Assembly (NCBI GenBank): GCA_002353275.1
Contig: DEJH01000027.1
Span: 1 to 49,549, forward strand
DNA: 49,549 nucleotides
Direction of reading: 5' to 3'
Origin: Caryophanales bacterium UBA2753
GTDB taxonomy: Bacteria > Bacillota_I > Bacilli_A > RFN20 > CAG-826
Position 1 is the first letter of the stretch; each line of letters begins with the position of its first letter. Position numbers and translations under genes: made by a program. Shown here piece after piece: positions 1-8,484 of the stretch. The notes below the pieces were generated by a model. The model was not told the origin of the DNA, ran no database searches, and saw only the letters and a program-made list of their open reading frames with translations.

Positions 1-30
1 ACCCCATCAAATGTTACAGAGCCAAACATA
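1..30 (-). CDS. possible start of a truncated gene running off the left edge
   Basis: Reading leftward, an ATG at about position 30 opens a frame (MFGSVTFDG...) that leaves the window. It follows an AAGGTGAT purine stretch that could serve as a ribosome binding site, although it sits unusually close to the ATG. It lies 26 bases after the stop codon of the DUF2188 gene and in the same frame. Only ten codons are visible, so no function can be given. Confidence 0.25.
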
Positions 31-56
31 TCACCTTTTTCTTCAAAATAAATTGA

Positions 57-410
57 TTATTTTTTCTTAATACGGCCTTTATTTGCACCCTTAGAATTGT
101 GGACTAAGACTTTTCCGTCTTGGTTTTCCGCCATTTTCTTAGAATATTCTAAGGCTTCTTTTTGGGTATCAAATAATTTGATTGCTTTTTGTCCGCCAGC
201 GAATTTCACTTCCCATTTGCCATCACTTCTCTTAACGAGGTGATATGTACGGAAGCCGACATCTTCTTTCTTTGCTGGTGCCTTTTTTGCAGGAGCAGCC
301 TTAGCAGGAGCTGGTTTTTTAGCTTCTTTCTTTGGGGCTACTGCTTTCTTGCTTGGTTCAGCTTTTTTCACTGCAACTTTTTTTGCAGGAACTGCTTTCT
401 TAACTGCCAT
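57..410 (-). CDS. DUF2188 protein with lysine/alanine/proline-rich histone-like tail
   Basis: 117 residues. The first ~48 residues are repeats of the PAKK/APKK type, nearly all Lys, Ala, Pro and Val, like the tails of bacterial histone H1-like proteins. Residues ~53-110 fit the small DUF2188 fold (pattern YHLVKRSDGKWEVKF...A...FDTQKEALEYSKKMAENQDGKVLVHNSKG). I chose the ATG at 410 because AGGAGAGG lies 8 bases upstream; a TTG further up has no such support. A strongly basic disordered tail on a compact domain suggests nucleic-acid binding or nucleoid compaction, which is inference; DUF2188 has no settled biochemical role. It has its own promoter (440-468), so it is probably not in the nuclease operon. 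Confidence 0.85.
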   Translation of the reverse strand: MAVKKAVPAKKVAVKKAEPSKKAVAPKKEAKKPAPAKAAPAKKAPAKKEDVGFRTYHLVKRSDGKWEVKFAGGQKAIKLFDTQKEALEYSKKMAENQDGKVLVHNSKGANKGRIKKK

Positions 411-439
411 GATTAATCCTCTCCTTATCAATTATTATT

Positions 440-468
440 TGTATATATTATATTTGTTTTTATGACAA
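440..468 (-). promoter_or_regulatory. sigma-A-like promoter of the DUF2188 gene
   Basis: On the minus strand TTGTCA (463-468) and TATACA (440-445) are separated by 17 bases, and lie about 30 bases upstream of the chosen start codon. Position and spacing fit a housekeeping promoter; the -10 is not perfect. Confidence 0.5.
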
Positions 469-484
469 ATGTAATAATTAACCT

Positions 485-1984
485 TTATTCTTTCTTTTTT
501 CTGCGATAAGTCGCGAAGATTAAGAAAGATATTCCTAATAGGGAAATCGCCGCTAAAGTGATACTTGTAGTGGCTATATTGCCACCACAGCCATTAGAAG
601 TTCCTCCTGAAGGAGTTGACCCACCGGAGACATTAACTCTAACCGTAATAGATAAAGACGCTGTTCCTTCTTGATATGTCACTCTAACAGGGAAACCTTG
701 TCTTGGGCTATTTAAAGCTGTATTTGTTAATGTAACATATTTAGTCACATCTTGTTTCATTCCATTACCATATATTGCAGTAACTACCATACCTGTTGGG
801 TCAAACGTATCTCCAACAACATATTCTTTCTTATAGTTACCACTTACTTCTAAATCAGATAAGTTTGTTTCATTAGCAACTTTAACATCAATATATTTGC
901 CAAGTGTTTCTGTATTTCCATTAGAAAGGGTATAACTTGCAGAGGCTTTTAATAAACCAGTGCCAACGTTTTTACCTGTAATCACTGCAGTACTTGTTTC
1001 TGTGTTAAGTTCTGCAATATCACTGGTGATATCAAACCCATATGTTGGATCGACAAATGAAAGGGTGTAATCACTACTAACTTTAGAGTTATTTAAATAT
1101 AAGGATAAATCTCTATGTCCGTCATTAGGTACCGCAATAGAAGTAATGGTAGAAGTATCCCACTTCACAGTTAATTCTTTTTCAAAACCATGGCTAGCAC
1201 ACACTTTTTTGGTGGCCATATTAGTGTTTCCCCAAATTCGACATGCGTATTCTGGGTGATCAACGAATGGGTTTCTATGCCCTTGAATATCTTGAACAGC
1301 ATTATTTCTAGTTAGTTCTCTACTTGTGACAGCGTACTGTAAATTCCATTCAAGAAGAGTACTTAATTTACCCATTGAACGTTGCATAACTCCATCATTT
1401 TCATTTTCAGAAAGATGAAGGTTTTCATCAGCGACAACACAGTAGAAAATAATTCTTGCTGCATCTCCTCGATAATCTAGTTTTCCATATTGACCAGGAT
1501 CATAAAGATTATCGTTAGTCTCATAACCATAGAACTTGTTATTTCTACCTTCATTAATTGAAGAAGAACATGGTCTTATTTCGTATAGATCTTTCTCTAT
1601 ATCGTTATCGCCACGTTGATTACCTGTGACATTATTTAAAAATAAACGTGAGAAAGGCCAAATATGTTCTCTTGTGTATTTGCTACCACAATAAGAGCCA
1701 TCATAAAAAGACATAACCCCATAAGTAGAATAAGGATCAGTTCGAGAAAAATAACTCCACATATTATCATATGAAATAAGTCTCGTTCTCTTTTGTCCGT
1801 TTAAGGTTCTAAGCTTCGCTAATAAATCATCACCAGTATCGAAAGCACCAATGGAATCATAATAATTACCAACTGCCGCGTTAACTTCTACTGGTGTTTC
1901 AACCTTATTAAAAGAAGTACCAAACATCATTGGAGTGGCTAACATAACAGCAGTTAAAGTAGCAAGAAATCCCTTATTTTTCAT
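485..1984 (-). CDS. secreted endonuclease I family protein with Ig-like domain and GCGGNIATTS tail (paralog 2)
   Basis: 499 residues. An N-terminal hydrophobic signal peptide (residues ~1-35) is followed by an endonuclease I domain (ENDO1, as in periplasmic DNase EndA/Bsn) with the catalytic TREHIWP motif at ~104-110 and GDAARIIFYCV further on. This is a metal-dependent non-specific nuclease fold acting outside the cell. Next comes a Ca2+-independent bacterial Ig-like module (YVVGDTFDPTGMVVTA). The C-terminus is tripartite: GCGGNIATTSI, then ~20 hydrophobic residues, then RRKKKE, the layout of a cell-surface sorting signal although it is not LPXTG. The start overlaps the stop of the upstream paralog by 11 bases, so they are co-transcribed and probably translationally coupled. 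Likely role: nucleic-acid scavenging at the surface. Confidence 0.88.
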   Translation of the reverse strand: MKNKGFLATLTAVMLATPMMFGTSFNKVETPVEVNAAVGNYYDSIGAFDTGDDLLAKLRTLNGQKRTRLISYDNMWSYFSRTDPYSTYGVMSFYDGSYCGSKYTREHIWPFSRLFLNNVTGNQRGDNDIEKDLYEIRPCSSSINEGRNNKFYGYETNDNLYDPGQYGKLDYRGDAARIIFYCVVADENLHLSENENDGVMQRSMGKLSTLLEWNLQYAVTSRELTRNNAVQDIQGHRNPFVDHPEYACRIWGNTNMATKKVCASHGFEKELTVKWDTSTITSIAVPNDGHRDLSLYLNNSKVSSDYTLSFVDPTYGFDITSDIAELNTETSTAVITGKNVGTGLLKASASYTLSNGNTETLGKYIDVKVANETNLSDLEVSGNYKKEYVVGDTFDPTGMVVTAIYGNGMKQDVTKYVTLTNTALNSPRQGFPVRVTYQEGTASLSITVRVNVSGGSTPSGGTSNGCGGNIATTSITLAAISLLGISFLIFATYRRKKKE

Positions 1985-3755
1985 TTTTCTTCTTCCTTAT
2001 TGTTGTTGAAATGATGAGAATAGCAATACCCGCTAAAGAGATAGAAGCTAAAACAATACTTGTCGTAGCGATATTACCACCACAACCACTTTTAGTAGGT
2101 GCACTACCCACCACTTTTACTCTAAAGATTGCTCGATCAGAAATTCCGTTTTCAGTATAGGTAGCAAATACTGGATATTTATCACTTGCGTATTCGAAAG
2201 TAGTCACATCAAAGGTTACCAAATCACTGACATCTTCGGTTTCCTCGCTATCGACATAATGAGCAATAATTTGTAAACCAGTTGGGTCAAATGTTTCTCC
2301 GACATTATATGTCGTTTTAGTAGGCATTCTCGTCAATTCAATACTTTGTAGTATTCTAGTTGGTTCAGGTTCTTCACTTACTGTAACTATGAAAGAACCA
2401 GCTTCAAAGTCTTGATAAGTAACATTAACTGTAACTTCTCCAATGGTTGTTAATTTTGAAGGAGTTAAAGTGCAACCACTAGAGACATTCGCGGTAGTTC
2501 CATCACTAATAGAAGCAGTTACTACCATTCCTGTACGATTAATCGTTTCTCCAACAGTGTATTCAAGTTTACTTGGAGGAGTGGTCAAACTAACTGAAGT
2601 AATATATGGTTTTTCAATAACAGTGATATCGTAAGAGGTTTTAAAATCTTCATATGTAACCTCAATGGTTTTATTTCCTAATGTAGATGAATCAAATCCA
2701 GAGAAAGAAGCACTATTAGTGACATCAACTTTCTTTCCAGAATCATATAAGGCGTTAACTTTTGGTTTAGCAAATGAATCACCTTGATAATATGTGGTTT
2801 TTGGAGAAACGACTTCAATACCAGTTAATTCTCCTGGATTTGGGTTCCAAATCGCATCAACCCATTCTGGATGGTCAATATATGGGTTTCTATTCTTTTG
2901 AACAGTTTGCATTCCATCATTTCGGCTTGTTTCTTTCACACTAACAGGGTCTTGATGATGCCATTTCAAACATAGAGCTACTCCATATTCTGTTAAATAA
3001 GGGAAGCCGCTTGTCTTATAAAATGTTTGAGCTTCTGCTGTGTCATCAGCCTCTTTTGGATAACAGGTTGCAAAATATAAACAAATACGAGCAAAGTCAC
3101 CCTTATATTGGTCATCTGGCTCAAAGACAGTATTTTTACTATACTTAATCGAAACATCATTGATCTTTTTTGGAGTGCCTAATTTAGAATATCCAGCTGT
3201 CTGGATGATATTTCCATCTCCATCTGTTTGTGAACCAAAACTGTAATTGTTATAGTCCCCAGTTCCCACAACATCGACTTCTCCAAAAGGATAATTACTT
3301 CTAACCCCATTGATCTTTCCGTCAGTTGGTAAAACGTGACCGATATCAGATTTCATTGGAGAATGTTCAGAAAACCATGATTGAGGAATTGAATGCTCCC
3401 TATTATACATATCGCCAGGCTTTTTATAATTACCGGTGTTCTTTGAAGGTAAATATTGAAATCCACCATACATGTCCCACACTAAATTCTTGCCAGGTAC
3501 ATAATCGGTGTATTTGTAATTTTCGTATAAACTAGAATAACCAACAACTTTAACATCGCCTCTAATTTTCTTATTTAAGGCGTTAAAAAGAGTCTCTTCT
3601 CCTGAGGCAATCGCGGATTCACTGATTGTTGACCAATAAGAGTCAGAATCAGCCTTAACTTGTACTGCTTTTTCTTCTTTAATTTGACCAAAAGAAATCA
3701 CTCCAGCAAAAAGAAGGGAGAAAGATAATCCGAGTGTTAAAAGTCTATGTTTCAT
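1974..3755 (-). CDS. secreted endonuclease I family protein with Ig-like repeats and GCGGNIATTS tail (paralog 1)
   Basis: 593 residues from the ATG at 3755. Signal peptide residues 1-~35; ENDO1 nuclease domain with NREHSIPQSWF at ~118-128 and GDFARICLYFATC; then three consecutive bacterial Ig-like modules, each marked by a Y..GDSF/GETIN/GETFDPTG motif. The tail repeats that of the downstream paralog: GCGGNIATTSI, a hydrophobic span, and RKKKNEK. The nuclease domains of the two genes have diverged strongly while the tail signature is identical, so the tail is under separate constraint. An in-frame ATG nine bases upstream exists, but the -10 box lies so close (3763-3768) that transcription should start at about 3756, making ATG 3755 a leaderless start. 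No Shine-Dalgarno site is present. Confidence 0.88.
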   Translation of the reverse strand: MKHRLLTLGLSFSLLFAGVISFGQIKEEKAVQVKADSDSYWSTISESAIASGEETLFNALNKKIRGDVKVVGYSSLYENYKYTDYVPGKNLVWDMYGGFQYLPSKNTGNYKKPGDMYNREHSIPQSWFSEHSPMKSDIGHVLPTDGKINGVRSNYPFGEVDVVGTGDYNNYSFGSQTDGDGNIIQTAGYSKLGTPKKINDVSIKYSKNTVFEPDDQYKGDFARICLYFATCYPKEADDTAEAQTFYKTSGFPYLTEYGVALCLKWHHQDPVSVKETSRNDGMQTVQKNRNPYIDHPEWVDAIWNPNPGELTGIEVVSPKTTYYQGDSFAKPKVNALYDSGKKVDVTNSASFSGFDSSTLGNKTIEVTYEDFKTSYDITVIEKPYITSVSLTTPPSKLEYTVGETINRTGMVVTASISDGTTANVSSGCTLTPSKLTTIGEVTVNVTYQDFEAGSFIVTVSEEPEPTRILQSIELTRMPTKTTYNVGETFDPTGLQIIAHYVDSEETEDVSDLVTFDVTTFEYASDKYPVFATYTENGISDRAIFRVKVVGSAPTKSGCGGNIATTSIVLASISLAGIAILIISTTIRKKKNEK

Positions 3756-3762
3756 CACATAC

Positions 3763-3768
3763 ATTATA
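3763..3768 (-). promoter_or_regulatory. -10 box of the nuclease operon, implying a leaderless mRNA
   Basis: A perfect TATAAT on the minus strand lies 7 bases before ATG 3755. The expected start of transcription is at or one base before the A of the ATG. No convincing -35 is visible. There is no purine-rich ribosome binding site before the gene. Confidence 0.45.
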
Positions 3769-3780
3769 CTACGTATATAA

Positions 3781-3807
3781 AAAAAAGAGAAACATCGTTC
3801 TCTTTTT
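3781..3807 (-). terminator. intrinsic terminator after the PII-like genes
   Basis: On the minus strand AAAGAGAA and TTTCTCTT pair around a 5-6 base loop and are followed by a long T run. It closes the long leftward operon just before the nuclease promoter. Confidence 0.75.
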
Positions 3808-3814
3808 GTCTATC

Positions 3815-4129
3815 TTAGTCTAATTTTATGCCAGAAACATTGTCTACTGGAAGAGAGAAAATAATTCCTTGACCCATAGTATCTAAGCCTACTGCTTTAT
3901 TGATACTCGCCATTACTTTATCTCTAACAGTTTCACTCACTAAAATGTATAACATTTCTTTTTGAGGAGTGATGACAATTCCATATTTCTTTTCGATGTC
4001 TTTATTTCCGCTTCCTCTAGCGTGAGTAATAGTTCCACCTCTAGCTCCAGCGTCTCTAGCCGCGTCCATCACTTTATCTGAGTGGCCTTCATTAACGATG
4101 ACCACGATTACTTCAAATTTCTCATCCAT
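3815..4129 (-). CDS. PII-like signalling protein
   Basis: 104 residues, close to the ~105-112 usual for PII proteins. The family pattern is clear: VMDAARDAGARGGTITHARGSG..KYGIVITPQKEMLYILV and a C-terminal GIIFSLPVDNVSGI. PII trimers bind ATP/ADP and sometimes another effector, and gate a membrane or enzyme partner through the T-loop. Here the T-loop region is short and lacks the classical uridylylated tyrosine motif (RGxEY), so control by uridylylation is unlikely. It is the last gene of the run, 7 bases after a second PII-like gene and downstream of a DUF1538 membrane protein, the probable partner. Confidence 0.85.
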   Translation of the reverse strand: MDEKFEVIVVIVNEGHSDKVMDAARDAGARGGTITHARGSGNKDIEKKYGIVITPQKEMLYILVSETVRDKVMASINKAVGLDTMGQGIIFSLPVDNVSGIKLD

Positions 4130-4136
4130 GATTTAT

Positions 4137-4568
4137 TTACCCCCTCACTGTTTGGGTAAAGAATTTATATAACTTCACTCCAATGATTGAATCTAATTTA
4201 ATTGTATATGCGATGCCTCGATTTCTCTTATTAGCAGCGAAATATACGTCTATTTCCTTTTTCACATCTTCGATATAGTCTTCTCTAACTAGAGAATAGA
4301 TAATATCTTTCTTTGTGTCTTCACTACCTAAGATTTCTCTAATTTCACTAGTCGCGGTTCCTTCTCCAAATTGAATGAATACTGCGGAACATTTATTTGC
4401 TTTTAATAAACGAGAAATATTATCAGCTTGTCCATGAGGGACAATCACTGTATACCATAATAGCTTTTTGATATCTGGACGATCTTCAAAAGCGGATGAT
4501 TCCTGAGACGGAACTATATCCTTCTTTTTGATATTTGCTTTTCTTTGAGTAGTTTTTAATTTCGCCAT
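4137..4568 (-). CDS. divergent PII-like protein with basic N-terminal extension
   Basis: 143 residues. Residues ~1-35 are a Lys-rich, probably flexible extension (MAKLKTTQRKANIKKKD). Residues ~36-140 follow the ferredoxin-like PII arrangement: WYTVIVPHGQADNISRLLKANKCSAVFIQFGEGTA, a central IIYSLVREDYIEDVKKEI strand-helix, and a final AYTIKLDSIIGVKLYKF strand. It lacks the usual GARGGT and LPVD signatures, so nucleotide binding may differ. It lies 16 bases after the DUF1538 gene and 7 bases before the canonical PII-like gene; a heteromeric or two-signal regulator of the membrane protein is plausible (inference). Confidence 0.75.
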   Translation of the reverse strand: MAKLKTTQRKANIKKKDIVPSQESSAFEDRPDIKKLLWYTVIVPHGQADNISRLLKANKCSAVFIQFGEGTATSEIREILGSEDTKKDIIYSLVREDYIEDVKKEIDVYFAANKRNRGIAYTIKLDSIIGVKLYKFFTQTVRG

Positions 4569-4584
4569 AAATTAATAATACACC

Positions 4585-6159
4585 TTAACTGAAATGAATA
4601 ATTTCATTATTACGTTCATCATGGATTTGTTCTTTAACAAGATGAAGAGCGTACACGTTCTTAAATTTAGAAACAAGTCCTAAGATTTGAATTGCTAATA
4701 TTGGAGTTAAAGCGACTAAGGCAACCACTCCAAAAGCATCATTATAGAAGGCCACTCCTTGAGTGGTATTTTCTCTAACTGAATATATTCCAATAATTAA
4801 AGGAAGGACAAAAGAGACCGCCATTGGACCACTAGCAGTGCCACCTGAGTCAAAAGCAATCGCAGTATATAAATCACTAGTGAAAAACATTAATAATAAC
4901 GAAATCATATATCCAGGAATGATGTAATACATGATTGAGAATTTATATAACGCTCTTATCGCTGCTAAACAAATTGCAACACCAACTCCAATTGACAAAG
5001 TTAATAAGACTGTTCTCTTTTTTAGTTCACCATCGCTCATCTCTTCAATTTGAGTGGTTAAAACATGAACTGCTGGTTCACATAAAATCGTAACCATACC
5101 AATTACAAAGGCAATGATAATAATTACCCAATCTTGAGAAGACGCTAAAGCTTCTCCAACCTTTAATCCGATTGGCGACATAGTGGAACCAACCGCGGTT
5201 AAAAACATCGTTAATCCAATAAAGGAAACAAAGAAGCCATTTAGTAATCCAAGGACTTTCTTATATGATAATTTGATATAAATCGCTTCATAAATAAAGA
5301 AAATAATGAGGATCGGAGCTAAGGCCATTAAGACTTCAACAATTGAGCCCAATGATTGTCCATGAGGTAATAAAGTATTGAGTAATTGAGAACCAATATA
5401 AGACATATTAACAGTGTTAGGATCAAATACCGCACTTGGTTCAACTACATAATCTGCAAATCCTGTAGGAGAAAACATGATTAAGATGACCATTGTAATA
5501 ATTGGTCCGATTGAAGCTAAACCAACTAAACCGAAAGAAGAATCTCGACTTTTTCCTCCACCTCTAGTTAAAGCAACTCCAGCTCCAAGAGCTAAAATAA
5601 ATGGAACAGTAGCACTTCCAGTAGTTACTCCACCAGCGTCAAAGATAAATGGCAAGAATGGATGGTTTTTAGGATCAGCCTGTAAAAGACAAATAAGCAT
5701 AAAAACAATCAGGTAGAAGGCTAAATACCAGAGATTAAGTGATTTTCTGAAGATAATTCTTAATATACCAACAACCACAAATACCCCAACTCCAGCAGCG
5801 ATTGATCCAATTAATAGAACTGGATTAATACCAGCTTGCTTAGACATGATTAAGATACTTGGTTCAGCACACGTAATAAGCATTCCTAGTAGGAAAGCAA
5901 AGATAATAACCACGATAAGCTTCTTTTGTTTCGATAAAGAAGCACCCATATATTCACCAACTTTAATTAAGCTAGTGGAAGCTCCAATTTGGAAGAAAGA
6001 TAATCCAAAGATCATAATGATTCCACCAATAGTGAGCATTACATAATCAGTGTTACTAATTTTTGCTAGCCCAGTTACGGAAAGTAAAAAGACAATCGCC
6101 ATAATTGGCAGGATTGAAATCGCACTATTAACAACACTTCTTAAATAATTGTTCTTCAT
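4585..6159 (-). CDS. DUF1538 double-repeat membrane protein, putative transporter
   Basis: 524 residues, about 12 or more hydrophobic segments. Two DUF1538 halves are visible: CAEP at residues 97-100 with DAGGVTTG at 174-181, and CEPA at 360-363 with DSGGTASG at 437-444, a constant offset of ~263 residues. Paired acidic-proline and Asp-Gly-Gly motifs placed in membrane spans look like substrate or ion binding sites in a duplicated transporter fold. No substrate is known for DUF1538. The gene is followed by two PII-like genes, as is often seen for PII-regulated channels (compare AmtB-GlnK or SbtA-SbtB), so the cargo is probably gated by cell energy or nucleotide state. The start lies 5 bases after the rluA-like stop, so they share an mRNA. 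Confidence 0.85.
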   Translation of the reverse strand: MKNNYLRSVVNSAISILPIMAIVFLLSVTGLAKISNTDYVMLTIGGIIMIFGLSFFQIGASTSLIKVGEYMGASLSKQKKLIVVIIFAFLLGMLITCAEPSILIMSKQAGINPVLLIGSIAAGVGVFVVVGILRIIFRKSLNLWYLAFYLIVFMLICLLQADPKNHPFLPFIFDAGGVTTGSATVPFILALGAGVALTRGGGKSRDSSFGLVGLASIGPIITMVILIMFSPTGFADYVVEPSAVFDPNTVNMSYIGSQLLNTLLPHGQSLGSIVEVLMALAPILIIFFIYEAIYIKLSYKKVLGLLNGFFVSFIGLTMFLTAVGSTMSPIGLKVGEALASSQDWVIIIIAFVIGMVTILCEPAVHVLTTQIEEMSDGELKKRTVLLTLSIGVGVAICLAAIRALYKFSIMYYIIPGYMISLLLMFFTSDLYTAIAFDSGGTASGPMAVSFVLPLIIGIYSVRENTTQGVAFYNDAFGVVALVALTPILAIQILGLVSKFKNVYALHLVKEQIHDERNNEIIHFS

Positions 6160-6164
6160 AACTG

Positions 6165-7088
6165 TTATTTCTTAAAATTTGGGAAAAGGATATTAAATTC
6201 CTTAGGTATAGGAGCGGTGAATTTCATCACTTTTCCGGTTATTGGATGGGTTAATTCTAATTCATAAGCATGTAAACCAAGTCTTTTAATTGGGTTAGTT
6301 GGGTTACCGTATTTATCATCTCCAATAACGTGATGACCTAAATCTCCTAAATGGACTCTGATTTGGTTTTTACGACCGCTATCGATGTGAACATCTAATA
6401 GAGAATAATTATCTTTTTCTTCAATCACTTTATAGTGGGTGACGGAGAATTGGCCATCTCCTCTTTTTTGAGATGAATACATCATGTTTTGACTATTCTT
6501 CTTTAAATAAGATTTAATCGTTCCACTTTTTCTTTCCATAATTCCATCAACAATCGCGATATATCCACGTGATTTCACTAAATCATTCCAATTATCTTGA
6601 AGCGCTTTTTGAATCTTTGGATTTTTAGCGACCATTAACACTCCGGAAGTATCTTCATCTAATCGATGGACAACAAAAATACGATTATGTTTATCTTTTT
6701 GTTGAACGTAATCAGTTAACATACGATAAGCAGTACTTCCTTTTTCTTTATCACTAGCGATACTAAGTAGTCCACTTGGTTTATTAATCACGATAATCTC
6801 ATCATTTTCAAAGATGATAGGAAGGTTACTTCTAGTTTTCTTATGGATTGGGGTTTTAGAGATGATAACTACATCTCCTTTATATAATTTGAAATTGAAT
6901 TGAGAGATAGGAGCGCCATCGACAGAAACACGGTGATTGCTTAAAAGAGACTTCACTGAATTCCTTGATTGATCTTTTAAGGTTTCTAAAAGAAATGATA
7001 AAAGTTCAGTGTCTTTATTCACTGGATATTCTCTTACACCAGAGTAATCTTTGCTCTTGTGTTCAAATCTCTTCTTATTTTTGTTCAT
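6165..7088 (-). CDS. RluA-family 23S rRNA pseudouridine synthase
   Basis: 307 residues, normal for RluD/RluA proteins. Residues ~20-80 form an S4-like RNA-binding domain (SLLSNHRVSVDGAPISQFNFKLYKGDVV). The catalytic motif HRLDEDTSGVLMVAKN at ~140-155 contains the family Asp; KKNQIRVHLGDLGHHVIGDDKYG and LHAYELELTHPITGK follow in the usual order. It isomerises uridines in structured RNA, most likely large-subunit rRNA; the exact site cannot be read from sequence. It overlaps the upstream ATP-grasp gene by 14 bases. Confidence 0.92.
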   Translation of the reverse strand: MNKNKKRFEHKSKDYSGVREYPVNKDTELLSFLLETLKDQSRNSVKSLLSNHRVSVDGAPISQFNFKLYKGDVVIISKTPIHKKTRSNLPIIFENDEIIVINKPSGLLSIASDKEKGSTAYRMLTDYVQQKDKHNRIFVVHRLDEDTSGVLMVAKNPKIQKALQDNWNDLVKSRGYIAIVDGIMERKSGTIKSYLKKNSQNMMYSSQKRGDGQFSVTHYKVIEEKDNYSLLDVHIDSGRKNQIRVHLGDLGHHVIGDDKYGNPTNPIKRLGLHAYELELTHPITGKVMKFTAPIPKEFNILFPNFKK

Positions 7089-7956
7089 AGATTTTTCTTT
7101 TCACCATTTCCATAAACTTTTTCGCGACATTGATATGAGTGACTTTCTCAAATTCTTCAAAGAAAGCATTTGAATTGATTTCGCATAACACTGGCTCATC
7201 ATTTTCTCCAAATAATAAGTCGATTCCAGCATATTCAATATTAAAAAGAGAGGAGATCCTACTTGTTATTTCTTTAAATGACTCAGGTAATTCAAATTCT
7301 TTGCTAGTCGCGTTAGAGCCAAAATTACTTCTAAAATCAGAAGCGTTATATCTTTCAAACGCTCCTAGGATTTCTCCATCTAACACTAAAACTCTTACGG
7401 ATTTACCATAGCTAGTTTTGATATATTCTTGAAATTGAAGAGGCTCTCTACAGTGTTCTTTATATAACTTGATGAGTTCTTCTTTGTTATTAGCGAGGAA
7501 CACTCCTGTTCCTAAAGAGCCATAGACTTTCTTTAAGACTAATGGATAGTTAAGTTCCTTAGAAACATCATCTAAGAACTTTAAATTCTTTTCTTCTAAT
7601 TTTGGTGAATAAAAAAGTGGTCCAGTGATTGTCTTAGGCATTTTGATACCAGAAGAGGCACACATAATATTAGTTAACGCTTTATCATCACACATCTTGA
7701 TGAAGTCTGCTTTATTAAATAAACGATATCCTGCTTTTTCTAATATTCTTGCTAGATAGATATCTTTATCTAAATAAATAATGAAATCACATTTTGGTAA
7801 TTTGATTTCTAATTCATCATTTTTGATCAAGGCTAAAGAACCATCATTAATGTAATGAGATAAAGAAATACCGAGTTTATTTCCTTCTTCGGTAAATCGT
7901 TTTATTTTATAAGCGTTATGACCAATGTCTTGATTGGTAATGATGATTCCGTTCAT
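7075..7956 (-). CDS. RimK-like ATP-grasp ligase
   Basis: 293 residues, the usual RimK/LysX size. An N-terminal pre-grasp domain is followed by NYPLVLKKVYGSLGTGVFLA (nucleotide-binding lysine and glycine loop), QFQEYIKTSYGKSVRVLVLDGEILGAFER, and the Mg2+-binding C-terminal block YAGIDLLFGENDEPVLCEINSNAFF (acidic D/E/N residues in order). Members join a carboxylate to an amine through an acyl phosphate, often adding glutamate to proteins, peptides or cofactors. The substrate here is unknown. It lies one base after the GrpB-like gene and two genes from another ATP-grasp enzyme, which suggests a small peptide or amino-acid conjugate pathway. Confidence 0.85.
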   Translation of the reverse strand: MNGIIITNQDIGHNAYKIKRFTEEGNKLGISLSHYINDGSLALIKNDELEIKLPKCDFIIYLDKDIYLARILEKAGYRLFNKADFIKMCDDKALTNIMCASSGIKMPKTITGPLFYSPKLEEKNLKFLDDVSKELNYPLVLKKVYGSLGTGVFLANNKEELIKLYKEHCREPLQFQEYIKTSYGKSVRVLVLDGEILGAFERYNASDFRSNFGSNATSKEFELPESFKEITSRISSLFNIEYAGIDLLFGENDEPVLCEINSNAFFEEFEKVTHINVAKKFMEMVKRKIYEQK

Positions 7957-7957
7957 G

Positions 7958-8482
7958 TTATTTTTCTAATTTCCAGTTTTCGTCAATTAAGTTATTGATA
8001 TATAAATATTTTCCTTCGTTATATTTTTTGATGTCTTTATCAACTTGTCTAAAGAATAATTCTCGATAATGGTTATATTTGAGCACTCTTTCATAATCAT
8101 CATGGAGAATATTTTTAAAGGCGATGAATCTTAAATAAGTTTCACTTCCATATTCAACAATTCTTACCGTTACTCCAACTCTTCCATATTTCTTTTTTCT
8201 TATAAGAACCACCATATCTTCTTTATTAAGTTCAGGTAATTCTTTATATTCATCGATACATAGAAGCATTTTAGCGGTATAGATATCCGCGAAATTTTGA
8301 GTAGAAACTAAAACATCTACGTTACGAAAAGAACGGCATCCATTAATTGAAGTAGCCCCGATATGTTCAACATTGATTTTCATATCAGGGAGAAGGAAAT
8401 GGATGTTGTTATATTCTTTTTTGAAGATCCTATCCCACTCAGTTGGAAGATAGTCTAAATATTCGACATCTCTTTTCTTCAT
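7958..8482 (-). CDS. GrpB/UPF0157-like nucleotidyltransferase-fold protein
   Basis: 174 residues. The pattern W...FKKEY..I........NVEHIGATSINGCRSFRNVDVLVS matches the GrpB (UPF0157) family, distant relatives of nucleotidyltransferases whose consensus is HIGSTSIPGLxAKPxIDI. Here the AKP element is replaced by RSFRN and the aspartate is kept (VDV), so activity may be altered. The C-terminal half (FIAFKNILHDDYERVLKYNHYRELF) matches the usual YxxLK helix region. I start it at ATG 8482, which has GGAG 7 bases upstream; a GTG six bases further up overlaps the preceding stop. It is sandwiched between two ATP-grasp genes. Confidence 0.78.
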   Translation of the reverse strand: MKKRDVEYLDYLPTEWDRIFKKEYNNIHFLLPDMKINVEHIGATSINGCRSFRNVDVLVSTQNFADIYTAKMLLCIDEYKELPELNKEDMVVLIRKKKYGRVGVTVRIVEYGSETYLRFIAFKNILHDDYERVLKYNHYRELFFRQVDKDIKKYNEGKYLYINNLIDENWKLEK

Positions 8483-8484
8483 GA

